A program made the position numbers and the translations under genes. Positions 1-7,427 of a stretch of DNA of 64,000 nucleotides are shown here, piece by piece. Below the pieces are notes generated by a model. That model saw nothing but the letters and a program-made list of their open reading frames with translations, was not told where the DNA came from and ran no database searches. The DNA is from Desulfovibrionales bacterium (GTDB lineage Bacteria > Desulfobacterota > QYQD01): positions 184,437-248,436 of the forward strand of contig JAQURM010000003.1 in NCBI GenBank assembly GCA_028715605.1, given 5' to 3'. Every line of letters begins with the position of its first letter. Positions within the stretch are counted from its first letter, which is position 1.

Positions 1-2
1 AT

Positions 3-344
3 ACATTTTACAGCCGGGCTGCCGGTGAAGGTATTCGTTTTTCTATAGACTTTGATTATACGGAGACACCGGAAGAGAAAGCCGCGTGGGAAAAATTCCA
101 GGTCGGCGACAGGACAGAGGAGGTTAGCGCGCAAATTAGAAGCCGCAAGGCCAAAAAAGTACAGGCGATCCTGAGTGCTGCTTCCGAAGAGATGATGAAG
201 ATAAAACGTGTGACTATCATTCCTCCGCCTGAGGCCAAGTTATATCCCGGCGTGCGCTGCGCCGTCTGTGGCGAAAAGGTCATGGAGCCTCGCGCCCGGG
301 TAAAAGGCGGGAAGATCGTCTGTATCCCTTGCAGCGAGGATTGA
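3..344 (+). CDS. FmdE-family protein, C-terminal part (gene runs off the left edge)
   Basis: An open frame enters from the left edge and ends at TGA 342-344. The last 113 residues are basic and end in a four-cysteine zinc ribbon (CAVCGEK, then CIPCSED). This arrangement is typical of the C-terminus of FmdE-domain proteins (related to subunit E of formylmethanofuran dehydrogenase), which are common in sulfate reducers. The FmdE domain itself lies outside the window, so the family call rests on the zinc ribbon and the preceding helix. A TraR/DksA-like ribbon is the main alternative. Confidence 0.6.
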   Translation, partial: TFYSRAAGEGIRFSIDFDYTETPEEKAAWEKFQVGDRTEEVSAQIRSRKAKKVQAILSAASEEMMKIKRVTIIPPPEAKLYPGVRCAVCGEKVMEPRARVKGGKIVCIPCSED

Positions 345-381
345 GCCGGTGTTTTGAAGGAGCGCACCGGGTACCGGCAAG

Positions 382-633
382 ATGCACATGACAAACTGGA
401 AAATACAGATTGACCCCCGGCAGGTTCACTACTTGAAATTTATCCTGGAGGGCCACGATCATCTGGCGACTATGAGCACCGTTGACCGTCGGCAAGGGAT
501 AGTCGAACTCTACATCCCCTCCGGCAATGAAGACCTGGTGCGGGAACTCCTGGTAGCCATAAAGACAGAAATCGGCCTTAAGATAGAATACAGAAGTCAG
601 GAGTCAGAAGTCGGGAGTTGGGAGTCGAAGTAA
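382..633 (+). CDS. DUF4911-like small protein
   Basis: An 83-residue soluble protein starting 37 bp after the FmdE-like gene and probably cotranscribed with it. The core (IDPRQVHYLKFILEGHDHL, then STVDRRQG and a beta strand IVELYIP) resembles the DUF4911 family, whose function is unknown. The last dozen residues (SQESEVGSWESK) are encoded by a degenerate repeat of the GAGTCAGAAGTC type that continues past the stop codon, so the C-terminus was probably extended by repeat sequence. Confidence 0.65.
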   Translation: MHMTNWKIQIDPRQVHYLKFILEGHDHLATMSTVDRRQGIVELYIPSGNEDLVRELLVAIKTEIGLKIEYRSQESEVGSWESK

Positions 634-735
634 GCGTTACGAGTGGCGGGTTACGGGTCAGGGGGTTCGAAACTCAGAACGTCGGGAGTCCAGTCGCTTC
701 GAACGCCGAACGTCTCGAACATTTCGAACATCTAA
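590..735. repeat. Degenerate short-period repeat
   Basis: Low-complexity sequence made of variants of GAAGTCGGGAGT followed by variants of TCGAAC. It overlaps the end of the DUF4911-like gene and reaches the stop of the TIR gene. Similar GAAGTCAGAA text recurs near 10,500. Confidence 0.5.
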
Positions 736-1724
736 CGTTTTAAATCTCTCAACAAGCGCTGAAGTGACCTTTGATACTCGTTCTCAATACCCCATTGGCT
801 GAAATCACCAATATGTCTATTCTCCCGAATCTTACGCGCCCACGGCATATCACTGTTCAAAACTTCTTCATCAATTTGAACTGGAAATACAACAGTATCG
901 CCGCGATCGCGCTCCTCTGCAAAAGCTCTTTCTACCTCGTCACGAACCCACTCACTAGTTACGGATTTCTTGGACAGAATTAAGAGGAGTTTCTCCCGCT
1001 GGCGAATTGCCGCGTAAATTGAGTCCAATATTCTGTCGCCTATCTTCATATCATGGGGGGCATACCAACACCTTACGCCTCTTTTCTGTAAGTCAAGGTA
1101 AAGCTTCTCTGCAAACGATTCGTCTCTTGATGAGTATGAAATGAAGCAGGAGTAATAATCACCTTCACTCCCTAGATTTATAGCTAAGGCTTCCTGATCA
1201 TTAGCGTAGACTGCCTGAATTGCCGATTCGTTCAGCCCACATCCGCGCATGAACTCGCGTGGCATATGGCCTGATTTGGTAAGAGTCTCCCTATCGATGA
1301 AACTCGGCCCGTGGTGTTTTGTCGCCGACAGACCTTTGGCACCTCTCAAGTCTGTATTAAGCAGCCTTGTGTGCGAAAACACGGTTGAGTCAAACTCAGC
1401 GCCTTGACAATTGGCATCTTCAAAGTTCGCGTCAGAAAGGTTGGCATGTGGAAAGCGTGCGGTAGAAAGGTCTGCTTTGTGAAAATCAGCTCTCGTTAGC
1501 TGAGCACCGGATAAATCAGCCCCAATTAGGTCTGTCCAACGAAGGTCTGCCCACTCTAAATTTGCATCCATTAGCATCGCGCCGTTTAGATTCGCACGAA
1601 CAAAATCGGCTCTGCGAAGGTTAGCACCTCTAAGGTCAAGTCTGATATTCGGGTACCTTTCACGCCAAAAGGCAATTGCCTTCGCCCCCTGTAATACTAT
1701 ATTCACGTGCTCTTCGTTAGCCAT
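732..1724 (-). CDS. Pentapeptide-repeat protein with C-terminal TIR domain
   Basis: About 330 residues. After a short N-terminal segment there are roughly 20 consecutive pentapeptide repeats of the A(D/N)LxxADF type (about residues 30-130), predicted to form a right-handed beta helix. A linker follows, then a TIR domain from about residue 190 (YYSCFISYSSRDESFAEKL, later GVRCWYAPHDM). A glutamate in SEWVRDEVERA sits where TIR NADases keep their catalytic glutamate. The ATG at 1724 is chosen because GGGAGGAG lies just upstream; an in-frame ATG at 1745 has no such site. Inference: a stand-alone TIR effector, possibly an NAD-depleting immune protein, with the pentapeptide helix as sensor or scaffold. 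No partner gene is adjacent. Confidence 0.85.
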   Translation of the reverse strand: MANEEHVNIVLQGAKAIAFWRERYPNIRLDLRGANLRRADFVRANLNGAMLMDANLEWADLRWTDLIGADLSGAQLTRADFHKADLSTARFPHANLSDANFEDANCQGAEFDSTVFSHTRLLNTDLRGAKGLSATKHHGPSFIDRETLTKSGHMPREFMRGCGLNESAIQAVYANDQEALAINLGSEGDYYSCFISYSSRDESFAEKLYLDLQKRGVRCWYAPHDMKIGDRILDSIYAAIRQREKLLLILSKKSVTSEWVRDEVERAFAEERDRGDTVVFPVQIDEEVLNSDMPWARKIRENRHIGDFSQWGIENEYQRSLQRLLRDLKR

Positions 1725-1788
1725 TGCCACTGACTCCTCCCGCATTTAATTTGTATCGAACGATCATTTCCAATTTGTGTGTTGCAAT

Positions 1789-1826
1789 TTCCCAGAATAC
1801 TTATTTGGGGTTATCGGGTTTCATAG
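1789..1826. repeat. 37-bp repeat, copy 1 (3' end of the lipoprotein gene)
   Basis: The last codons and stop of the lipoprotein gene at 1801 plus 12 bp downstream. The same stretch recurs with one mismatch at 2365-2401, and a weaker copy lies near 2879-2906. Confidence 0.75.
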
Positions 1827-2346
1827 GGGCTGGCGTTGGTTCTAGTGTGGCGGCAGGGGTGTCGTCGGGGCTGGGAGTGTTACGTAGATTAGCATAACAT
1901 GGCACGGTATCAATATATCTTTTTTTCAAAAACACCATGTCATTACTGTTAGCACCATACTCATCCATGTTCCTGCTACCGACATTTTTTAATTCTCCAT
2001 TTAGAAAGGCATAAAGTCTCACTTTTCCTTTTTCGGGAGAATTATAATATTCCCACACTTCGGACCCGGCATCGTCAATCTTTACTACATTATTCGGTTT
2101 CCCCTTTGTTTTAATAATTGATTCTTTGGCGTTTTTAAGCGCTTTATCTGCCGGATTTGTTGTTACTTGAATTTCTTCAGCGATGTATTTGGCTTGTCGT
2201 CTAGCCTTTGCATCCTCGGCTCTTGACTCCATGTAGGAATCTACTATCGAGACTCCTAAATTAGCGATTGAGCCGGGTGTGCATCCATTAAGCGCTATCA
2301 TAACAATAACAAAGAAAAAACTTATAAAACTGATTATGGTTTTCAT
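1801..2346 (-). CDS. Lipoprotein with an IGKPN-type repeat unit
   Basis: 181 residues with a hydrophobic signal sequence ending in the lipobox LNGC (Cys22). The central part (KGKPNNVVKIDD followed by EVWEYY and a YAFLNGEL strand) matches the unit present twice in the lipoprotein at 4233-4943, so the two are paralogous. The C-terminus is Pro/Thr rich. Start supported by AGGAGG. This resembles the small lipoprotein fold in which a GKP motif precedes a conserved aromatic strand (SmpA/OmlA-like), but no specific function can be assigned. Confidence 0.7.
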   Translation of the reverse strand: MKTIISFISFFFVIVMIALNGCTPGSIANLGVSIVDSYMESRAEDAKARRQAKYIAEEIQVTTNPADKALKNAKESIIKTKGKPNNVVKIDDAGSEVWEYYNSPEKGKVRLYAFLNGELKNVGSRNMDEYGANSNDMVFLKKRYIDTVPCYANLRNTPSPDDTPAATLEPTPAPMKPDNPK

Positions 2347-2364
2347 TTCGCATACCTCCTAAAC

Positions 2365-2401
2365 TTCCCAGAATACTTATTTGGGATTATCGGGTTTCAT
2401 A
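2365..2401. repeat. 37-bp repeat, copy 2
   Basis: Near-identical copy of 1789-1826, placed just upstream of the same gene's ribosome-binding site. It looks like the surviving 3' end of a tandemly duplicated lipoprotein gene. Confidence 0.75.
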
Positions 2402-2487
2402 CTCTTCAGGGGAACGATATGGTAAAGCAATCTATCCCATTCCAAGGGATATCTCTGGTCTGAGATCTCCAGGCTCGGCTCCTTGCT

Positions 2488-2850
2488 TTATTCAAGGACT
2501 CTGAATCGTGCATCGACTCCCCCATAAGGACCTATAACCATAAGCCACTTCTCGCTTGTTTCTGTATTGAGAAGGATAAATTCACGCACCCATCTACTGC
2601 CATCGTTTCCAAGTAGATAGATCGTGACTTTTCCATCGCCTTCGTTGTGATAACCAATTGCCGTTGCGATGATACCTCTGTCTGACCTGATAGACTCAGC
2701 GGCTAACACCTTAGCCTTTTCGTAAGGAAACTTTGTCTGCTGCGTATTCAACACACCTTTTGCTTGAGATCGTTCCTGACACCCACTCTGCAAGCCGAGG
2801 AAAACCAAGAGACATAGTATCGAAAATAGTTGTGCCGATCGTTTGTTCAT
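2488..2850 (-). CDS. Small predicted lipoprotein
   Basis: 120 residues with a signal sequence ending in the lipobox LQSGC. The mature part is a compact alpha/beta protein (YEKAKVLAAESI, then GDGKVTIYLLG and KWLMVIGPYGG). Start ATG is preceded by AAAGGAGACG. I do not recognise the family. It sits in a run of minus-strand lipoprotein and secreted genes (1.8-6.4 kb). Confidence 0.6.
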   Translation of the reverse strand: MNKRSAQLFSILCLLVFLGLQSGCQERSQAKGVLNTQQTKFPYEKAKVLAAESIRSDRGIIATAIGYHNEGDGKVTIYLLGNDGSRWVREFILLNTETSEKWLMVIGPYGGVDARFRVLE

Positions 2851-3188
2851 TTCACGTCTCCTTTTCTATCAGTTCTCGGAATCTATTTGGGTTATTGTGT
2901 TTCGATGTCTCTTCTGACCTCCTTTGCCCTCGAACTCTCTATTTGACATGTCTGCATGATTCTCCACAAACCTCTTCATCCGCCTTGAATTATGCCGGTT
3001 GCCGTAATAATTAGATTCCGTGTTTTGCCCCTATATGATTATACCATGCAGAGCTTCTTTAATGGCTTGGGGTATACAGAATACCTCGACTTTTTCAGGA
3101 TAATCCGCCCAACCTACAGCGAAGCTATTCTTCTGATTGATGAGAATTGAGTAAATGCAGTATCTTCTTTCGTTTGTTCCTAATCATC
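2851..3188. other. Intergenic stretch, no gene seen
   Basis: AT-rich spacer between two minus-strand genes. It holds a third, degenerate copy of the 37-bp repeat near 2879-2906 and presumably the promoter of the downstream lipoprotein. The plus-strand frame here has no ribosome-binding site and no recognisable motif. Confidence 0.5.
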
Positions 3189-3701
3189 TCAAGGTATCGG
3201 GGCCAGATCTTTTCCATCGCCCTTTCTCTTGTACATCCCACCTTTGAACTTGATAACTTCTCCATCGTCCAGACATATGTCATAGTATCCTTCTGTCTTG
3301 GTTCTTAGGACTACAAATCCGAAACACGGTGTCTTATCATCGGTAAATCCTGGCATGAATTCCAGAATAGTCGTCCATTTGCCAGCTACATTTCCAAATA
3401 TCTTCATTTCGCAAGGACCGTGGCCGGACTCGTAGCAGCAAAAAGCATATTCATCAATGCTATCGTCATTGAGGTCCAAAGCATATCCATAATCATACAC
3501 ACTTCCAGTCTTGACGTCGCAGTTGAGTTTTTTCATCAGGTTTTTGACAGGCGTAGGTAGGTCCTTATATTTTGTAGACATACAGGCCTCGTGCACCTTT
3601 TTATTTTTTTCTCCACATTCTTTGCACAAAGCATGTCCATTTAATACTATTCCAATCATATACAAAACGAGCATCCCCAAAAACACGCTTTTCCTCTTCA
3701 T
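3189..3701 (-). CDS. Secreted cysteine-rich hypothetical protein
   Basis: 170 residues when started at the ATG at 3701, which is preceded by AAAGGAGAC; the frame extends further upstream without support. An N-terminal signal sequence (KRKSVFLGMLVLYMIGIVLNGHA) precedes eight or more cysteines, including CKECGEKNKKVHEAC and CCYESGHGPC, suggesting disulfides in the envelope. The DLNDDSIDEYAFCC stretch resembles the acidic loop of VCBS/FG-GAP-type proteins, but the match is too short to use. Function unknown. Confidence 0.6.
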   Translation of the reverse strand: MKRKSVFLGMLVLYMIGIVLNGHALCKECGEKNKKVHEACMSTKYKDLPTPVKNLMKKLNCDVKTGSVYDYGYALDLNDDSIDEYAFCCYESGHGPCEMKIFGNVAGKWTTILEFMPGFTDDKTPCFGFVVLRTKTEGYYDICLDDGEVIKFKGGMYKRKGDGKDLAPIP

Positions 3702-3850
3702 AAAATGTCTCCTTTCATTATTAGCTCGATACTCCAACCACCATATATGCATATTCCGCTGAAACGGACTAGTGGTTGGAGCGAAGAGACGTCGGTAATT
3801 ATTTATGGTGAATCTATGCCGTGAGCCGATATAATGCACCTTATTTACTA

Positions 3851-4168
3851 TTAACCCAACGACCTTTCCACTTTCTGAATCTGCCTTTTGGCTGATTTAC
3901 TGGCTGAAAGCCAGGCGGAGATGAAGCCGCAGAACCAGACCGGGGCATAGAGTAAGAAGCCGATTCCCATGGCGAATACGAGAAGAAAACAAATTCCATC
4001 TAAGGCAAAAAAGATAAGGGCCTTAATCCAACTCCCACAGTAAAGATCGCCCATTCCGGGGATTAGACCAGAAAGAATTACAGCAACCAAAACGCTTTTA
4101 CCTTTCATTTGCTGCCTTATTTTTTCTTCTTCAAAGACCTTTCGTTTTTCTTCCTCGGAAAGAGCCAT
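3851..4168 (-). CDS. Small inner-membrane protein (TM2-like)
   Basis: 105 residues from the ATG at 4168, chosen because GAAGGAGG lies just upstream. An acidic and basic cytoplasmic N-terminus (SEEEKRKVFEEEKIRQQ) is followed by two to three hydrophobic helices. The first contains LSGLIPGMGDLYCG, reminiscent of the glycine-rich first helix of TM2-type proteins. A basic tail closes the protein. Role unknown. Confidence 0.55.
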   Translation of the reverse strand: MALSEEEKRKVFEEEKIRQQMKGKSVLVAVILSGLIPGMGDLYCGSWIKALIFFALDGICFLLVFAMGIGFLLYAPVWFCGFISAWLSASKSAKRQIQKVERSLG

Positions 4169-4232
4169 GGCGACCTCCTTCATTTATGTGAATGGTAAGA
4201 TACAAGTGGATTAACGTAACCCCCCCTCTGTG

Positions 4233-4943
4233 TTACCGGGCAGCGGCTTTCTGAAAGCAAGGGAAAAGCTTAATCATTTCATCTCGCAACCGGCCTGTCT
4301 TTATATAGCCCTCCAGATTTTGGTTATAGAAAGACTTGGAATCTTGATAAAGGCCATCTTTAAGGGCAAAGGCATAGACCCAGCCGTATTCCCCGTCATA
4401 TATAAGGACTTCCATGGTCTCATTCATTTGCAGAGTGAAATCCGGCTTGCCAATTGCTTGAATAATTTTTCCCTTGGGGTCGCTATCCACCCTAAATACT
4501 GCCTTCCTGAAATCCTTTTCCGCATAACAGGGAAAGGTTCTAATCATTACGAACCTTAGCTTGCTCTTGGCCTCACGCTCTTTCCAATTATCAGTAAGGA
4601 ACTCGCATTTATCCTGGTATAAGCCATTTTTAAAAGCAAAGGCGTAAGTTACCACGCTTGTCTGGTAAGCCAACACCTCCATATTTTCATCTATCCCAAC
4701 GACATAATTCGGCTTGCCAATGGCCTCTATGACGGCCTCTTTAGAATCAATATTGGGTTTAAAATGCACTTCCCAAGGGTCCTTTTTACCAAACAGCGTG
4801 GCGCCGGCAGGCGCAGCTATTTTTGCCGCCTCTATGCCGTACATAGCAGCGGAGTAGGGATTGCATCCGATAGGGCCGAATATCATGGCCATAGCTACTA
4901 CGGCTCCCCAGAATATGCCCCATATTTCTGTGCACTGTTTCAT
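4233..4943 (-). CDS. Lipoprotein with an internal tandem duplication
   Basis: About 236 residues with a signal sequence ending in GPIGC (lipobox). The mature part contains two copies of a unit of about 80 residues: EAIGKPNYVVGIDENMEVL...YAFAFKNGLYQDK and QAIGKPDFTLQMNETMEVL...YAFALKDGLYQDS. Each is followed by an Arg-rich stretch and F(P)CY or FPCF. The same unit occurs once in the lipoprotein at 1801-2346. TTG at 4955 and ATG at 4949 are alternative starts; the ATG at 4943 has GGGGAT upstream. Probably a periplasmic or outer-membrane lipoprotein of unknown role. Confidence 0.7.
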   Translation of the reverse strand: MKQCTEIWGIFWGAVVAMAMIFGPIGCNPYSAAMYGIEAAKIAAPAGATLFGKKDPWEVHFKPNIDSKEAVIEAIGKPNYVVGIDENMEVLAYQTSVVTYAFAFKNGLYQDKCEFLTDNWKEREAKSKLRFVMIRTFPCYAEKDFRKAVFRVDSDPKGKIIQAIGKPDFTLQMNETMEVLIYDGEYGWVYAFALKDGLYQDSKSFYNQNLEGYIKTGRLRDEMIKLFPCFQKAAAR

Positions 4944-4999
4944 ATCCATCCCCAAAGACGCTTGTTTACGAGGGTAGCCTGTTTAAGGGAAGAGCGCTT

Positions 5000-5605
5000 T
5001 TAGAAATAATATTTCAGCCCCACTCCGGCGCTAAAGGCGTCTAAATCTATTTCATCTGTTCCAGTTGTTCTCTGAAAATCAGCTTGGTTCCAAATGTATT
5101 TCAGGTCAAGGTTAGCGGCCCAGTTTTGCAGAAAAAATACCTCAAGTCCGGCTGCCACATGGTAGCCAAAGCTGTTATCCACTCCAGTGACGGTTGAAGA
5201 GGAGTTGGTCTTGTCAAAGTCATTAAAGTAATAACCAAGGCCAGCCCCTATGTACGGACTTATGGTTTCCCCGGCTGGCAGGTGCAGGCGGGCGGTTAAA
5301 AGAATGGGAACCTGGGTAAATTCACCCACCTTGCCACCCAAGGTATGTATGGTCATATCTGCCTTGGTATATTCGCCGCTCAGCTCCAAAGAAAATATCT
5401 CATTTAGAAAATAGGTAAGATTGATTCCGTAAAGACCGGATGAATCAATTTCGGGGTCGTATGCTACCAATATACCAGTGTCAACATTATAGTAGGATGC
5501 CCTTATCCCTATGCCAAACTTTCTTGTTTCCTCAGCTAAACTTGCCTGACTGAACGCGAACAATAAAATCATTACGCAAGATAGAATAATGGCCTTTTTC
5601 TTCAT
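5000..5605 (-). CDS. OmpW-like outer-membrane beta-barrel protein
   Basis: 201 residues: a cleavable signal peptide (ends near SQASLAEE), then alternating amphipathic strands (FGIGIRASYY, YGINLTYFLN, ISPYIGAGLGYYF, AAGLEVFFLQNW) and a C-terminal aromatic (KYYF), the BAM recognition signal. Length and the PYIGAGLGYYF strand fit the OmpW/OprG family of small eight-stranded channels. Its ATG overlaps the stop of the TPR lipoprotein gene (ATGA at 5602-5605), so translation is coupled. Confidence 0.8.
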   Translation of the reverse strand: MKKKAIILSCVMILLFAFSQASLAEETRKFGIGIRASYYNVDTGILVAYDPEIDSSGLYGINLTYFLNEIFSLELSGEYTKADMTIHTLGGKVGEFTQVPILLTARLHLPAGETISPYIGAGLGYYFNDFDKTNSSSTVTGVDNSFGYHVAAGLEVFFLQNWAANLDLKYIWNQADFQRTTGTDEIDLDAFSAGVGLKYYF

Positions 5606-6378
5606 TTCTTTGCTTCCTCCTTTAAGGATATTTGTCTCATTTCAGCTTCAATCCTTTTACGGTAAAAGCTGACCGGCTCTAACTCTACGGCTTCTTTAAA
5701 ATAGGCCGTAGCTTGCTGACTATCTCCGCTTTTATGATGGGCAAGGGCCAGATAATAGAGATTTATAGATGCGCCCCTTTTAGAACCCTCTGCCTTGTGT
5801 TTCTCTGTGGCTTCTTTAAGTAGAGATTGAGCCTCGGGGTAGTTGCCTTTTTGTAAAACCAAACAGCCGTAGGTGCCTACATAATAAGATCGCCTGCCGT
5901 CCAGCTCCATGGCTTTTTGAATATATTTGATCCCCTCATCCGTATTTTCACCCAACATAAAATAGCTCCAGGCAATGGCGTTCAATAATTGAGAATTTTT
6001 TTCATTGCCTTTAAGGCAAGAGAGGTAAGCTTCATTGGACTTACGAAAATATTCTGGGGCGTCTTTTTTTATGGCCATCTCATTATAGAGCCCGCCCAAG
6101 AAACTGCGGTACTCATTGTGGTCAGGCCAGATCTCTATGGCTTTCTTAATACTTTCTTCAGCCATGGCTAATTGGCCTGCCTTGGCGTATTGTTGAGCCT
6201 TCCTGTAGCAGTCTTCTGCTTCAGCTTTTTTCTCTTTACTTATACTGCCAGCGATACCGGCTGCGGCAGCAAGCCCTTCTACTGCATACCCTCCGTAATA
6301 CATTCCATAGTAAAGAGCTTGAGCACCGCAGCCGCACAAACAACCGCAAACCAAAATAAGCCCGATAACCTGTTTCAT
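5602..6378 (-). CDS. TPR-repeat lipoprotein
   Basis: 258 residues. Signal sequence with lipobox CLCGC, a short Ala/Gly helix, then at least four TPR motifs (about residues 55-245, e.g. AEDCYRKAQQYAKAGQLAMAE and LYYLALAHHKSGDSQQATAYF). First gene of a two-gene operon with the OmpW-like barrel. Ribosome-binding site GGAGGG. Likely a periplasmic scaffold anchored in the outer membrane and working with the barrel; this is inference from the coupling. Confidence 0.8.
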   Translation of the reverse strand: MKQVIGLILVCGCLCGCGAQALYYGMYYGGYAVEGLAAAAGIAGSISKEKKAEAEDCYRKAQQYAKAGQLAMAEESIKKAIEIWPDHNEYRSFLGGLYNEMAIKKDAPEYFRKSNEAYLSCLKGNEKNSQLLNAIAWSYFMLGENTDEGIKYIQKAMELDGRRSYYVGTYGCLVLQKGNYPEAQSLLKEATEKHKAEGSKRGASINLYYLALAHHKSGDSQQATAYFKEAVELEPVSFYRKRIEAEMRQISLKEEAKK

Positions 6379-6450
6379 AGCCTACCCTCCTGCCTTGAAC
6401 TGCTGCCTATAAAGGCAAAATTCACCTTCTTAATAGACCTATAAGGGCGT

Positions 6451-6479
6451 ATTCTGGCATCGTAAATAACGAATGTCAA
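6451..6479 (-). promoter_or_regulatory. Sigma-70-type promoter for the TPR/OmpW operon
   Basis: Read on the minus strand: -35 TTGACA (6479-6474), 17-bp spacer, -10 CAGAAT (6456-6451), about 70 bp ahead of the TPR gene. The divergent XRE gene starts 58 bp away, so its product may act here. Confidence 0.55.
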
Positions 6480-6536
6480 GTCCTTTTCTGATTGTATGTT
6501 ACCGCCTAACCTGTCACGAACAAAGGAAAGGCTGAC

Positions 6537-6863
6537 ATGGACAAAATTGAGAAGTTGGTAGGGCGGCGGATTGCCTATTTGCGGAAAGTATCCGGCATAA
6601 CCCAAGAGGGTCTGGCCGAGAAAGCCAATATCAGCCGGGACTTTTTAAGCCGGGTAGAAAGAGGGATAAGCAGTATCTCTCTTTCCAATATAGAGGCCAT
6701 AGCCGGGGCACTGAATGTGCCGGTAAAGGAGTTATTCGACTTTGAGAGGAAAACTGAGGCTGAACAAATGATTGAGAATATTGCGGTTCTGTTGCGGGGC
6801 ATAGAGAGAGATTCGCTGAAGAGATGGCATGATGCACTACGGATACTTTTAATGAGGAAATGA
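6537..6863 (+). CDS. XRE-family transcriptional regulator
   Basis: 108 residues. A HTH_3 domain covers residues 8-65 (GRRIAYLRKVSGITQEGLAEK, then SRDFLSRVERG and IEAIAGALNVPVKELF). A short helical tail follows. It lies divergent to the TPR/OmpW operon, separated by one shared promoter region, the usual layout for a local repressor or activator. Confidence 0.85.
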   Translation: MDKIEKLVGRRIAYLRKVSGITQEGLAEKANISRDFLSRVERGISSISLSNIEAIAGALNVPVKELFDFERKTEAEQMIENIAVLLRGIERDSLKRWHDALRILLMRK

Positions 6864-7427
6864 TTACTCTTCGTATGCCCTCCAATCTCACGGATTTTAT
6901 TTAACAACTTAATCTCTATTGTATTTGTCATTCCAGTAACGAAACCCCTTATTTCTTAGCTTCACGGCTTGCGCAGCGATCCGCCGGAGCGGACTCCAGC
7001 CAAATTGAAGCTCCCCGCAGTCCGCCTTGGGCGGACGGGGAATCTCCGTATGCAAGGTAAAATGCATCGTATTCGCTCGCTAACCCGCTGTAAGCAGCGG
7101 GGAATGCGCTCGCTATGCATGTTCGCTCAGGAACAACGGGTTCCATAAAAACAGGGGAAAGTCCTATTACCATTTTTATATTGAATTGGGAAAGATTGTT
7201 ATTATAATATCCGCAGAGATTATAATAAGCGTATCAGTTTAGCCTTTTGAAAAACTGGCTAAACTTCAATGCAAAATGCAAGATTCAAAGTGCAAAATTC
7301 AAAACGTTGATGGTTTTTGTCCGGAATTTTACATTTTCCATGTTGCATTTTCCATTTTGCAATGAGATTTAGCGCATTTTTAAGAGCGCTAAATTGTTAC
7401 TAAAGAGCACGGTATTCCCAGCAACTT
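6864..7427. repeat. Intergenic stretch with palindromic repeats
   Basis: No gene supported. Contents: a GC-rich palindromic block at about 6958-7145, whose AATGCGCTCGCTATGCATG part recurs inverted at 28,993-29,030; a 9-bp stem AGTTTAGCC/GGCTAAACT at 7236-7265; an inverted A/T-rich repeat of TGCAAAAT units at 7270-7362; and a hairpin TTTAGCGC/GCGCTAAA at about 7369-7393 just before miaB. Confidence 0.6.

Noticed and set aside
6949..7173. Minus-strand open frame of 74 codons
   Set aside because: It lies entirely in a palindromic repeat block that recurs near 29.0 kb, with no ribosome-binding site.
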